In this document: piece by piece, positions 53,571-61,305 of the stretch | How the letters are laid out: each line of letters opens with the position of its first letter | How positions within the stretch are numbered: position 1 is the first letter of the stretch | Assembly (NCBI GenBank): GCA_019636335.1 | Contig: JAHBXR010000001.1 | Location: 486,712 to 550,711 of the forward strand | Reading direction: 5' to 3' | Length of the DNA: 64,000 nt | Origin: Pirellulales bacterium | Lineage (GTDB): Bacteria > Planctomycetota > Planctomycetia > Pirellulales > JAEUIK01 | Notes under the pieces: model-generated | Told to the model about the DNA's origin: nothing | Database searches by the model: none | What the model saw: only the letters and a program-made list of their open reading frames with translations | Program-made: the position numbers and the translations under genes

Positions 53571-54350
53571 ATGCAACGCGCACAACGGCCACCTCAGCTT
53601 GCCTGTTTTCTCTGTGCAGTGGTTTTTGCCTGTTCTTCTGCACAAGCTCAAGCACCGGCCCGGACGGCTTTGGCAAGCTCGGCCGAACGGCAGATCGTCC
53701 AGGCCGCCGAAAAGGGGCAGTACAGCTTCATTATGTTCTATCGGGCCAAGGATAAGGCGGCTGACGCGATGGCCTCCTCGGTCGCGCGCAACTTGAGCCG
53801 GTATCCCGAACGTGGCACGGCGACCTACGTCTCGATCGCCGACCCGGCGCAAAAAGGGCTCGTAGCCAAGTACGGGGTTGCACGTGCTCCCATGCCATTG
53901 ACTGTAGCGTTGGCGCCAAATGGGGCGATCACGGCGATGTTTCCGAGCGAACTGGCCGATGATAAGTTCGCCAGCGCCTTTGTGACTCCGGCCGAGGCCG
54001 ATGCGTTGCTCGCGCTACAGCAGAAGAAGCTGGTATTCATTGCGATTAGCACCTCGCCGAACGAGGGTACTCCTGCCGCGGTAGCCGATTTCCGCAAGGA
54101 TCCACATTTCCGCGACCGCATGCAGTTGGTCGCCTTGAATCCTCAGGATGCCGAGGAACAAGAGTTTCTCGCCGATCTGCAGGTCACGAACGACAATCCG
54201 GCAAGCGCGGCGATGATCGTGTTGGCGCCACCCGGTGTCATGATTGGGCGTTTTCCGCTCACCGCGTCGAAGGATGAGATCGCCGCGAAGATCGCTGCCG
54301 CCGACAAGTGCTGCGACGACGAGAACTGCAAGCATCGGGCACGGAAATAA
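53571..54350 (+). CDS. Periplasmic thioredoxin-fold protein without CxxC
   Basis: A 259-residue exported protein with a clear signal peptide (ACFLCAVVFACSSAQAQA). Two thioredoxin-like halves are visible: about 35-135 with YSFIMFYRAKDKAADAM and VARAPMPLTVALAPNG (the cis-Pro region), and about 140-245 with KLVFIAIS and AAMIVLAPPGVMIGRF. Neither half has a CxxC redox motif, so classic disulfide exchange is unlikely. The C-terminus ends in KCCDDENCKH, a compact Cys/His site that could bind metal or redox partners. AAAGGA precedes the ATG. It lies between the metal efflux genes and an ABC transporter, and probably works with them in the periplasm. Confidence 0.72.
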   Translation: MQRAQRPPQLACFLCAVVFACSSAQAQAPARTALASSAERQIVQAAEKGQYSFIMFYRAKDKAADAMASSVARNLSRYPERGTATYVSIADPAQKGLVAKYGVARAPMPLTVALAPNGAITAMFPSELADDKFASAFVTPAEADALLALQQKKLVFIAISTSPNEGTPAAVADFRKDPHFRDRMQLVALNPQDAEEQEFLADLQVTNDNPASAAMIVLAPPGVMIGRFPLTASKDEIAAKIAAADKCCDDENCKHRARK

Positions 54351-54391
54351 GGTCGGCCGGCACGCCCCTACGTACGTCAAGGAGGACGTTC

Positions 54392-55612
54392 ATGAAACTC
54401 TCGACGCTGGTTTGGCGCGAGCTGTGCGCTCGCCCCACCACGTTGATCGCCGCCGCACTGACGATCGTGCTCAGTGTCGGAGCGTTGGTGGCGATTCGAC
54501 ATATCACCACGTTTTCCGAGCGTGCCATTGGGCGCCAGCTCGAACAACTTGGGGCCAATGTGCTCGTGCTTCCGCAGGGAACCACGCTGCAGGATTATTA
54601 CTCGGCCGACTTGTCCGATCGGACATTGCCCGAGAGCCACGCCTCGACGATTTTGCTGGCAAATCTCTCGGGGGTCGATCGCCTTTCTCCCCGGCTCTGC
54701 GTTTCGACCAGTCTGGGAAATCGGGGGGTGACCGTAACGGGGATTCTGCCGCAGAGCGAATTCGAGGCGAATGCCGCCTGGCAGTCGGTAGGTGTTTTTG
54801 CAGCCGATCGCACCGGTTGTGGGCGCGCCAACTGCAACATGAAGGAGCTTGATGCCTCGCCCGAGGCGCTGGCCTCGCAACGGTCGATTCAGCAGCTTGG
54901 CAGTGACGAGATCGTGATCGGTGCGGACGTGGCGGAGTTCGCCAAGTTGGCTCCCGGCGCCCGTGTCGAGTTGTGGGACAACACCTTCAAAGTCGTGGCC
55001 GTGCTGCCCCCGACGGGCACCATCGACGACAGCCGAGTATACGCTCATCTGCACACGGTTCAGCAATTGACCGATGCCGGCGAGGTCGTGAACGCCATCG
55101 AGGTAATCGGTTGCTGCGACGATGCGGCGACGGGGCTCGTGCCGCAGCTTTCCACGCTACTGCCCGATGCCAAGGTGGTGACCGTTTCGCAAGTTGTGGC
55201 GACTCAGGTCGGAGTCAACCAGATACTCCGTCAAATTTCGCTCATGGTGTTCGCCGTACTGATCGTTGTGGGTGGAGCGACCTTGGCCGGAACGATTTCC
55301 GCCAACGTGCGCGAGCGGAGACGCGAAGTGGGCACTCTGATGGCCTTGGGCGCCAGTCCTTGGTATGTCGCGCGCCTGTTCTTGTGGAAAGCGCTCTGGC
55401 TGGGGGCAGGGGGGGCGCTGATTGGATCGGTGCTGGGAGTTGCCACGGCGATGGCGCTTGGCTCGTTCTGGGCCGGACTCGTCATTGTGCCGCTTCCGGA
55501 ACTGATTTTCGCCGCGATTCTCACGACGCTCGTCGTCTCGGCGTGTGCGGCGTACCTGCCGGCCCGTACGGCTGCCAAGCTCGATCCCTGCGTTTGCTTC
55601 CAGGAGGTTTAA
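54392..55612 (+). CDS. FtsX/MacB-type ABC transporter permease
   Basis: A 406-residue permease with one N-terminal membrane helix (about 17-35), a large periplasmic domain and three C-terminal helices (about 280-385), the plan of the MacB/FtsX family. Members often act on periplasmic substrates or as mechanotransmitters. The ends match the family (RERRREVGTLMALGASPWYV). The periplasmic domain has cysteines in TGCGRANCNM (143, 148) and IGCCDDA (241, 242), unusual for the family; note the CCDD shared with the preceding thioredoxin-fold protein. AAGGAGG precedes the ATG at 54392 at ideal distance, the strongest ribosome site in the operon. Its ATPase follows 4 bp later. Confidence 0.85.
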   Translation: MKLSTLVWRELCARPTTLIAAALTIVLSVGALVAIRHITTFSERAIGRQLEQLGANVLVLPQGTTLQDYYSADLSDRTLPESHASTILLANLSGVDRLSPRLCVSTSLGNRGVTVTGILPQSEFEANAAWQSVGVFAADRTGCGRANCNMKELDASPEALASQRSIQQLGSDEIVIGADVAEFAKLAPGARVELWDNTFKVVAVLPPTGTIDDSRVYAHLHTVQQLTDAGEVVNAIEVIGCCDDAATGLVPQLSTLLPDAKVVTVSQVVATQVGVNQILRQISLMVFAVLIVVGGATLAGTISANVRERRREVGTLMALGASPWYVARLFLWKALWLGAGGALIGSVLGVATAMALGSFWAGLVIVPLPELIFAAILTTLVVSACAAYLPARTAAKLDPCVCFQEV

Positions 55613-55616
55613 GCAC

Positions 55617-56306
55617 ATGTTTCGTCTCGAACAAGTCTCCAAGGTCTACCGGCAGCGTCGCGCCGAAGTTGTGGCCTTTCGTTGCGAACGACTGGAAGTG
55701 GCGACGGGCGAGTACGTAGCCGTGGTTGGGCCGAGCGGGAGCGGAAAGACGACGTTGCTCTCGCTGCTCGGGGGCATGCTCTCGCCCGATACCGGGCAGG
55801 TGTTTGTCGATGGGCTGGATGTCTATCGTTTGAATCCGGCCGCGCGGGCACGTCTGCGGGGCGAGAAGATCGGCTTCGTCTTTCAAAGCTTCAACCTGCT
55901 CCCGTATCTCTCGGCCCTCGAGAACGTGCGCGTTCCGCTGGCCATCGCCGCCAAGAGTTCCGCCAAGCAGGTCGAGCGTGCGACGCGCCTGCTCGAACAA
56001 CTGGGGCTGGGGGACCGGCTCGATCACAAGCCGTGCGAATTGAGCACGGGGCAGCAACAACGGGTGGCGCTGGCCCGCACGCTCTGCAACGAGCCGCGCA
56101 TCATCCTGGCCGATGAGCCGACGGGGAATCTCGATCCCGATAGTCGTCAGCACGTGCTGGAGACATTCGACCAATGCGTGCGCGAAGGACGGACCATCGT
56201 CATGGTAACGCACGACGTCAGCGCCGCCGAACGCGCCACGCGCCGCTTGCGTTTGTCGCAGGGTAGCGTGCTCGGAGTCGATCCACGGCAACATCGGGCC
56301 GCGTGA
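55617..56306 (+). CDS. ABC transporter ATP-binding protein (LolD/MacB type)
   Basis: A 229-residue ATPase that drives the permease encoded just before it. Walker A is GPSGSGKT at 38-45, Q-loop in GFVFQSFNLLPYLSALENV, signature LSTGQQQRVALAR (with LSTGQ in place of LSGGQ), Walker B IILADEPTGNLD, and switch His in MVTHD. CAGGAGG lies before the ATG at 55617, and the start is 5 bases past the permease stop, so the two are coupled. The family (LolD, MacB, FtsE) serves export or envelope processes. It is the last gene of the metal efflux operon and is followed by a hairpin. Confidence 0.9.
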   Translation: MFRLEQVSKVYRQRRAEVVAFRCERLEVATGEYVAVVGPSGSGKTTLLSLLGGMLSPDTGQVFVDGLDVYRLNPAARARLRGEKIGFVFQSFNLLPYLSALENVRVPLAIAAKSSAKQVERATRLLEQLGLGDRLDHKPCELSTGQQQRVALARTLCNEPRIILADEPTGNLDPDSRQHVLETFDQCVREGRTIVMVTHDVSAAERATRRLRLSQGSVLGVDPRQHRAA

Positions 56307-56309
56307 GCG

Positions 56310-56331
56310 TGCGGGAGCCATCTCTCCCGCA
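56310..56331 (+). terminator. Hairpin at the end of the metal efflux operon
   Basis: TGCGGGAG and CTCCCGCA pair perfectly around a six-base loop, 3 bp after the ATPase stop. No T-run follows. Confidence 0.5.
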
Positions 56332-56404
56332 ATGCCGGTCGAGGAATACTTCTCTGGGCTGCTAGGGGATGAGTTTGAGATCGATTCTCTGACAGTCGAC
56401 AGAT

Positions 56405-57100
56405 TCAGTTTCCAGAGCCTGCAAGTACTGCGAGCACTTTCTTCGCCACGGCCGCACCAGACTGTGGGTTCTGTCCCGTGACCAGCCGCCCATCGGCGAC
56501 CGCGAACTCCGTGAAGGGGTGGTCCGCCTGGCGGTATATGGCGCCGCGAAGCTTTAATTCATCCTCCGTCAAGAAAGGGACATGCTCGTCGAGCTTCGCC
56601 AGCCGTTCTTCTTCGTTGGAGAATCCGGTGACGATTTTGCCGGCGATGAGTGACGATTCGTCGCTGAGCTTGATGTTCAACAGTCCTACTGCTCCGTGGC
56701 AAACCGACGCGACAATCCCACCCGATGCGTAAATCTGCGCGCTGATTCTTTGCAGAGTCACGTTGTCGGGAAAATCCCAAATCACTCCGTGGCCGCCGGC
56801 AAAATAGATCGCTGCGTACAGGTCCGGATCGATCTGCTCGGGACGCATTGTCGCGCCGAGGCGCGCCATGAATTGTGGGTTTTGGTAGTATTCCCAATCG
56901 ATCGGCAGCGCCATCTCGCCAAGACTGGCGGGGTCAATCGGTGTGTATCCCCCTTGTGGGCTCACGAAATCGACGCCATAGCCGGCCGCTTCGACCTGTT
57001 CGACAAAATGGACCGCCTCCCCCAACCACAAACCAGTGGGGCGATTCATTGCTGGATACTTGGCCGTACTGGTTACGACGACGAGGATGCTCTTCTTCAT
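56405..57100 (-). CDS. DJ-1/PfpI-family protein (type 1 glutamine amidotransferase-like)
   Basis: A 231-residue protein of the DJ-1/ThiJ/PfpI superfamily, close in pattern to Hsp31-like glyoxalase/deglycase or chaperone proteins. The reactive Cys is in SVCHGAVGLL, with the supporting Glu/Asp region near the N-terminus and a preceding AIYFAGGHG loop. GYGVDFVSPQGG and DWEYYQNPQF are also family-like. GGAAGAG lies 6 bases before the ATG at 57100, so I use it; a longer frame to 57193 exists. Probable function is defence against reactive carbonyls, by family only. It faces the efflux operon end to end. Confidence 0.87.
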   Translation of the reverse strand: MKKSILVVVTSTAKYPAMNRPTGLWLGEAVHFVEQVEAAGYGVDFVSPQGGYTPIDPASLGEMALPIDWEYYQNPQFMARLGATMRPEQIDPDLYAAIYFAGGHGVIWDFPDNVTLQRISAQIYASGGIVASVCHGAVGLLNIKLSDESSLIAGKIVTGFSNEEERLAKLDEHVPFLTEDELKLRGAIYRQADHPFTEFAVADGRLVTGQNPQSGAAVAKKVLAVLAGSGN

Positions 57101-57182
57101 GCGAATCTCTTCCATGGGGCGAGTTGCCGCCCCACAGTCGGAACGGCACGAGCGAGAAAGAATCACTAAAACAGAAACTTCG

Positions 57183-57439
57183 ATGTCCGGCAAGTTGCGG
57201 CGTCGAAACCGTCGAAGGCAAAAGCCGCCGCTGGAAGCGTCGCGCAGCGGAGCGTGGTCACGCTGAAGAAGACCAGGAAGTCTCCCTCGCGAACGAAGCC
57301 CGCCGGCACGTCGCAGGGTAAATCAGACAAGCAAGCGGGGGTCGTGCTCCTCTCCGGCGGCACCCCCCAGATCGCCAAGGCAGATGGCGACGCCCCCGTG
57401 CAAGCGTACATCGCGGCGATGCCGGGCTGGAAACCTTAA
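57183..57439 (+). pseudogene. Truncated, frameshifted DUF1801-family gene
   Basis: The C-terminal part reads LLSGGTPQIAKADGDAPVQAYIAAMPGWKP over two runs and stops at 57439, just where DUF1801 proteins go on for another 90 or so residues. The Lys/Ala-rich region before it (SKPSKAKAAAGS) fits the family's N-terminal tail. It is in a different frame from the ATG at 57183 (MSGK), so a frameshift is likely near 57193. A GTG at 57254 is the only start in frame. The sequence after the stop does not resemble the missing part. I read it as a decayed gene. Confidence 0.5.
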
Positions 57440-57777
57440 TCCCCTGAAAAACGGGCCTTGACGTGGTTGCCGGCAGTTGACCTTGATCCGCCCAGAGCAT
57501 GTCCGATAAGATTCGCCCCCAAGCTGTACGTGGCGGCGGGGCAATACTTTTCTCCGTGCCACATGCGGTTCCCCTTCGGGCATGGTCCCAGTCACTCGAC
57601 GCCGAGTTGGCGACGCGTGCTCGAATGTGCGTCCGCAAGGTTTGGCGTCCGTGGGCTCGCAAAGGGGCTTGGCGCGGCCACGGTGGTTGATGGGCCGCAA
57701 CGATCCATTGCTGCAAACCTGGAAGTGGTCTTCGACCGCAGTCGCCAGGTTGGTTCAACGAAACGGAGTTCGTAAAC
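57440..57777. other. Gene-poor gap after the DUF1801 remnant
   Basis: About 340 bp with no gene or clear signal apart from GGAG before the start at 57778. It may hold a worn remainder of the broken DUF1801 gene, but I cannot align it. Confidence 0.4.
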
Positions 57778-58668
57778 ATGTCGAGCACGATGACGATGTC
57801 GGCAACTGAGATCGGTCCGGATGAAACGATGGAGCAGTTTGTGGCTCGACTCCAGCGCACGGTGCGCGATCAGGCCGCCCGCCTGGAAGGACGCGCCCAG
57901 CGCATCAAGGATCTCACGATCGAGCTCGGCCGCAAGGACACGGAAGTCGAAGTTCGCCAGCTCACCAATACGCTGGAAAAGGTGTTGGCGCGACACTGCT
58001 TTGCGATTCCGCTGCCCCCCGAGGAATTGCGACTGCACGTTGGCACGAAGGCCACGGCGTCGAATTTCTGGGCGCAAGGTCTTTCGTCGTCCACGCGCGT
58101 CATGGAGATCTTCGGCGAGCAGCCCCAGGGGCCGATTCTCGATTGGGGCTGCGGCTGCGGACGGACGTTGCGCTGGCTGCTCGGCAACGAAGCCTGGCGG
58201 CAGAATTACCGCGGCTGCGACGTCGACACGCAGGCGATCGAATGGCTCCGCGAGCACGTTCCGTGCCCCGTCTCGGTCTGCCACGACAATCCTCCGCTCC
58301 CCTATCCCGACGCAACGTTCGACGGGCTCTTCGCCTTCAGCGTGCTGACGCACATTCCGCCGGAAAATCATCGCGCGTGGTATGAAGAGATTCGTCGCGT
58401 GCTGCGTCCCGGCGGCCTAGCGCTGCTGACCGTGCAGGGGAGCAACGTCTTGGGCGAACCCAACCGTTACCGCGTCCCCACAGACGTCTTGGACGAGCTG
58501 GTGCGCACCGGGCAGGCCTACGTACGCCACGAAGGCCACTATAAAGACGCCGCGCTTGTCAATGAGCAGTTCACACGACAACAGCTCGACGGGCTGCTCC
58601 AGCTCGAAGAGTATGCCGTGGCCGGCTATCAAAACATGGATCAGTTTCTCGTGCGGCGCACGAGTTAG
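57778..58668 (+). CDS. Class I SAM-dependent methyltransferase with N-terminal coiled coil
   Basis: A 296-residue methyltransferase. Residues about 15-70 form a heptad-rich helix (MEQFVARLQRTVRDQAARL). Motif I is ILDWGCGCGRTLRWLL (about 120-135), motif II YRGCDVDTQ, then FDGLFAFSVLTHIP and VLRPGGLALLTVQG. GGAG lies about 9 bases before the ATG. Substrate unknown; the C-terminal part with FTRQQLDGLLQLEEY is typical of methyltransferases found with glycan or surface biosynthesis, but nothing here proves it. It stands apart from its neighbours and is followed 55 bp later by a secreted repeat protein on the same strand. Confidence 0.87.
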   Translation: MSSTMTMSATEIGPDETMEQFVARLQRTVRDQAARLEGRAQRIKDLTIELGRKDTEVEVRQLTNTLEKVLARHCFAIPLPPEELRLHVGTKATASNFWAQGLSSSTRVMEIFGEQPQGPILDWGCGCGRTLRWLLGNEAWRQNYRGCDVDTQAIEWLREHVPCPVSVCHDNPPLPYPDATFDGLFAFSVLTHIPPENHRAWYEEIRRVLRPGGLALLTVQGSNVLGEPNRYRVPTDVLDELVRTGQAYVRHEGHYKDAALVNEQFTRQQLDGLLQLEEYAVAGYQNMDQFLVRRTS

Positions 58669-58723
58669 TTTGTCGTAGGTACGTGAACCTGCCATGCTGG
58701 CAAGGGAACAAGGGAGCAGCATC

Positions 58724-61237
58724 ATGTGGCAGGCCTGGAAAGAGTTGCTCAGCGCTCGTCGATCATCCCGAGTTCGGCGTCCAGGTAGTGCCCGACCGAT
58801 GGGCACGCGGCTGCGTCTTTCCGGGATTGAATCGCTCGAGCGTCGCCGCCTGTTGGCGCTCACACCCGTGCAATTCGACCAGGCGATCGACTCCGAGGTC
58901 GTTGGCGATCGCCTCTTCTTCTCTGCCGCGTACGAGTCGTTGCAGGGCAATCCGGGCAATGTCGGCGTCGAGTTGTGGATCACCGATGGCACGACGGTCG
59001 GAACGCGGCTCGTCAAAGACATCATGCCGGGGCTCGCCAGTTCCTCGCCTTCGCAGTTGACCAATGTGAATGGCACGCTGTTCTTCACGGCGCGAACGCC
59101 CAACGAAGGGGTCGAGTTGTGGAAGTCGGACGGCACGGCGGCAGGGACGGTGCTGGTCAAGGACACGAGCCTCGGGGCCAACTCGGGGGACATCGATTAT
59201 CTCACCAACGTGAATGGCACCCTCTTCTTCCGCGCTCGCGGCCCGAATGGTCCCAACGCCCTGTGGGTCAGCAACGGAACCACCGCCGGAACGACCATGC
59301 TCAAGGAGTTGTACGCGACGCAGACGCGCGCCGCGCTGGGGCCCTTCGTGAATGCGGGAGGTACCGTATTCTTCAACGGTCAGACCGCGGCCAACGGCGC
59401 CGAGCTTTGGAAAAGCAACGGCACCTCGGCAGGAACAGTGCAAGTGGCCGACATTCAAATCGGAGATACCGGTAGCGGCCCGCAACAACTCACGAACGTA
59501 AGCGGAACGCTCTTCTTTGGCGCCAACGACGGCATCCACGGCTTCGAGCTCTGGAAGAGCAACGGGACCCAGGCCGGCACCGTGCTCGTGAAAGACATAC
59601 AACCGGGCAGCGCCAATGTCGGCCAGTTTGCCAACCTGAACGGCATCCTCTACTTCCAGGCGACGAGCAGTGCCGAAGGAGACGAGCTCTGGCAGAGCGA
59701 CGGCACCTCGGGCGGAACCGTGCTGGTCAAGGACATTGTCAGTGGTGCGGCCAGCGGCGACCCGAATTATATTACCAACGTCAACGGCGAGCTCTATTTC
59801 CGGGCGAACAACAATCTCTGGAGCAGCGACGGCAGCGGCCTGGGCACCTTGCTGGTGTCCAGCGTACAGCCGACGCTGCCACTTCATTTCTCCGGCCCGA
59901 AGTTTATCGGAATGAATGGGCTCACCTTCTTTCCCGGGACCACGCCAGGACTGGGCATCACACTGTTCAAGACCAACGGCACCCCCAGCGGCACCGCGCA
60001 GGTAGCGGGGGACATGGGCAACCCGACTGCATTCACCGTGTTTAACTCGTCACTCTATCTGATCGCCGAGAGCGACCAGCAACTGCTGCGAACCTCGGGT
60101 TCCGATCGGACCAGAATTCTCGGGCTCAATCCGGCCAATACGAACAATGTGGCCGTGGCGCCGTTCCCCTACTTCGACAATTTCAATCGGCCCGACAACA
60201 TGAGCCTGGGCGGTCCCTGGATCGAGCAGGAAGGGGATTTGAGAATCGTCAATCAGAAGGTGCAGATCGGCGTCAATTCCGAGTCGATCGCCACGCTCAA
60301 TGGCCTCAGCGAGTCGGACGTCTCGGTCGCGCTCGATTACGACCTGAGCTTTGGCGTGTTCGGGCAGAGCGTGGGTGTCGTGGCACGCTATACCGGGCTC
60401 GGCGATCAGAACCTGTACATGGCGCGGGTCATTCGCCAACAAAACAACACCTATACGGCCGACATCTGGCGCAACATCAACGGCAACTATGCACCGCTGG
60501 CCAGTCTGCCGACGAGCGTCAGCGCCGGACGTCTGCAGCTCGATGTAGTCGGCGATCGTCTCACGCTCTACATCAACGGCGCGCAACTGGTCAGCGTGAC
60601 CGATACGACGATCACCGGCCCCGGCACGGTCGGCATTCGTCAGACCGGCGGCACGTCGGACAATTTCCTGGTGCAGCAGCCCGTGGTCATTCCCCCCGTG
60701 AATGTCACGCTCCCCTATACCGACACGTTCAATCGCGCCAACAGCCCGAACATCGGCCCGCAATGGTACGAACGGCTCGGCGATCTGCAGATCCTGAACA
60801 ACAAGCTGGTTCAGCAATTCAATTCGACCGCGGTCGTGACGCTCAACGGACCGAACGTGTCGAACGTGTCGAACGTGACCATCCAGGCCGACATCGACCT
60901 GACCACGCTCGCTCAGGCGGGGAGCAGCCTCGGCCTGCTGGGGCGCTACAGCGGTCCCGGCGACTCGAACGCCTACATGGCGCGTCTGTTCCGAACGGCA
61001 ACGCCCCAATACTACGTGCAGATCTGGCGGAATACCGGCTCCGACTGGGAGTTCCTCGATCAAGGACTCGTGGGAAGTGGCGCCGGGAGCCTGCGTTTCG
61101 TGCTGAACGGCACATCACTCGAGGCTTACTGGAACAACATTCTCACGGTGAGCGTCACCGATAGCACCATCGCGGGGCCGGGCCTCGTCGGCATCCGGCA
61201 CGCTGGAGGAGCGCTGGACAATTTCCAAGCGGCCTGA
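58724..61237 (+). CDS. Secreted ELWxxDGT-repeat protein with two C-terminal LamG-like domains
   Basis: An 837-residue exported protein. The start region is Arg-rich and leads into LERRRLLAL, the sorting motif. Residues about 60-460 hold eight or so repeats of the type VELWKSDGTAAGTVLVKDI, known in planctomycetes and other bacteria and likely to form a propeller. Two related beta-sandwich domains follow: about 490-655 (FDNFNRPDN, GDLRIVNQKVQIG, VARYTGLGDQNLYMARV) and about 665-835 (TDTFNRANS, GDLQILNNKLVQQ, LGRYSGPGDSNAYMARL). They resemble LamG/concanavalin-like folds and look like a duplication. The ATG at 58724 has AAGGGAG upstream; an in-frame ATG at 58694 is less likely. No enzyme motif is visible. 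Confidence 0.82.
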   Translation: MWQAWKELLSARRSSRVRRPGSARPMGTRLRLSGIESLERRRLLALTPVQFDQAIDSEVVGDRLFFSAAYESLQGNPGNVGVELWITDGTTVGTRLVKDIMPGLASSSPSQLTNVNGTLFFTARTPNEGVELWKSDGTAAGTVLVKDTSLGANSGDIDYLTNVNGTLFFRARGPNGPNALWVSNGTTAGTTMLKELYATQTRAALGPFVNAGGTVFFNGQTAANGAELWKSNGTSAGTVQVADIQIGDTGSGPQQLTNVSGTLFFGANDGIHGFELWKSNGTQAGTVLVKDIQPGSANVGQFANLNGILYFQATSSAEGDELWQSDGTSGGTVLVKDIVSGAASGDPNYITNVNGELYFRANNNLWSSDGSGLGTLLVSSVQPTLPLHFSGPKFIGMNGLTFFPGTTPGLGITLFKTNGTPSGTAQVAGDMGNPTAFTVFNSSLYLIAESDQQLLRTSGSDRTRILGLNPANTNNVAVAPFPYFDNFNRPDNMSLGGPWIEQEGDLRIVNQKVQIGVNSESIATLNGLSESDVSVALDYDLSFGVFGQSVGVVARYTGLGDQNLYMARVIRQQNNTYTADIWRNINGNYAPLASLPTSVSAGRLQLDVVGDRLTLYINGAQLVSVTDTTITGPGTVGIRQTGGTSDNFLVQQPVVIPPVNVTLPYTDTFNRANSPNIGPQWYERLGDLQILNNKLVQQFNSTAVVTLNGPNVSNVSNVTIQADIDLTTLAQAGSSLGLLGRYSGPGDSNAYMARLFRTATPQYYVQIWRNTGSDWEFLDQGLVGSGAGSLRFVLNGTSLEAYWNNILTVSVTDSTIAGPGLVGIRHAGGALDNFQAA
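58960..59800 (+). repeat. ELWxxDGTxxGT coding repeats
   Basis: Tandem in-frame units of about 45-60 residues with ELWITDGT, ELWKSDGT, ELWKSNGT and ELWQSDGT at their centre, in the secreted protein at 58724-61237. Confidence 0.8.
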
Positions 61238-61276
61238 TGTTTCAGAGCTGCTCGCTTGGCGTACTACGACCGTCGC

Positions 61277-61305
61277 GTCGGCCATCGTTGCGCGACATGG
61301 CCGAC
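61277..61305. terminator. Hairpin between convergent genes
   Basis: GTCGGCCAT and ATGGCCGAC are perfect 9-bp inverted copies with an 11-base loop. The right arm ends at the first base of the cytochrome stop codon. It could end transcription from both sides; there is no clear T-run. Confidence 0.45.
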
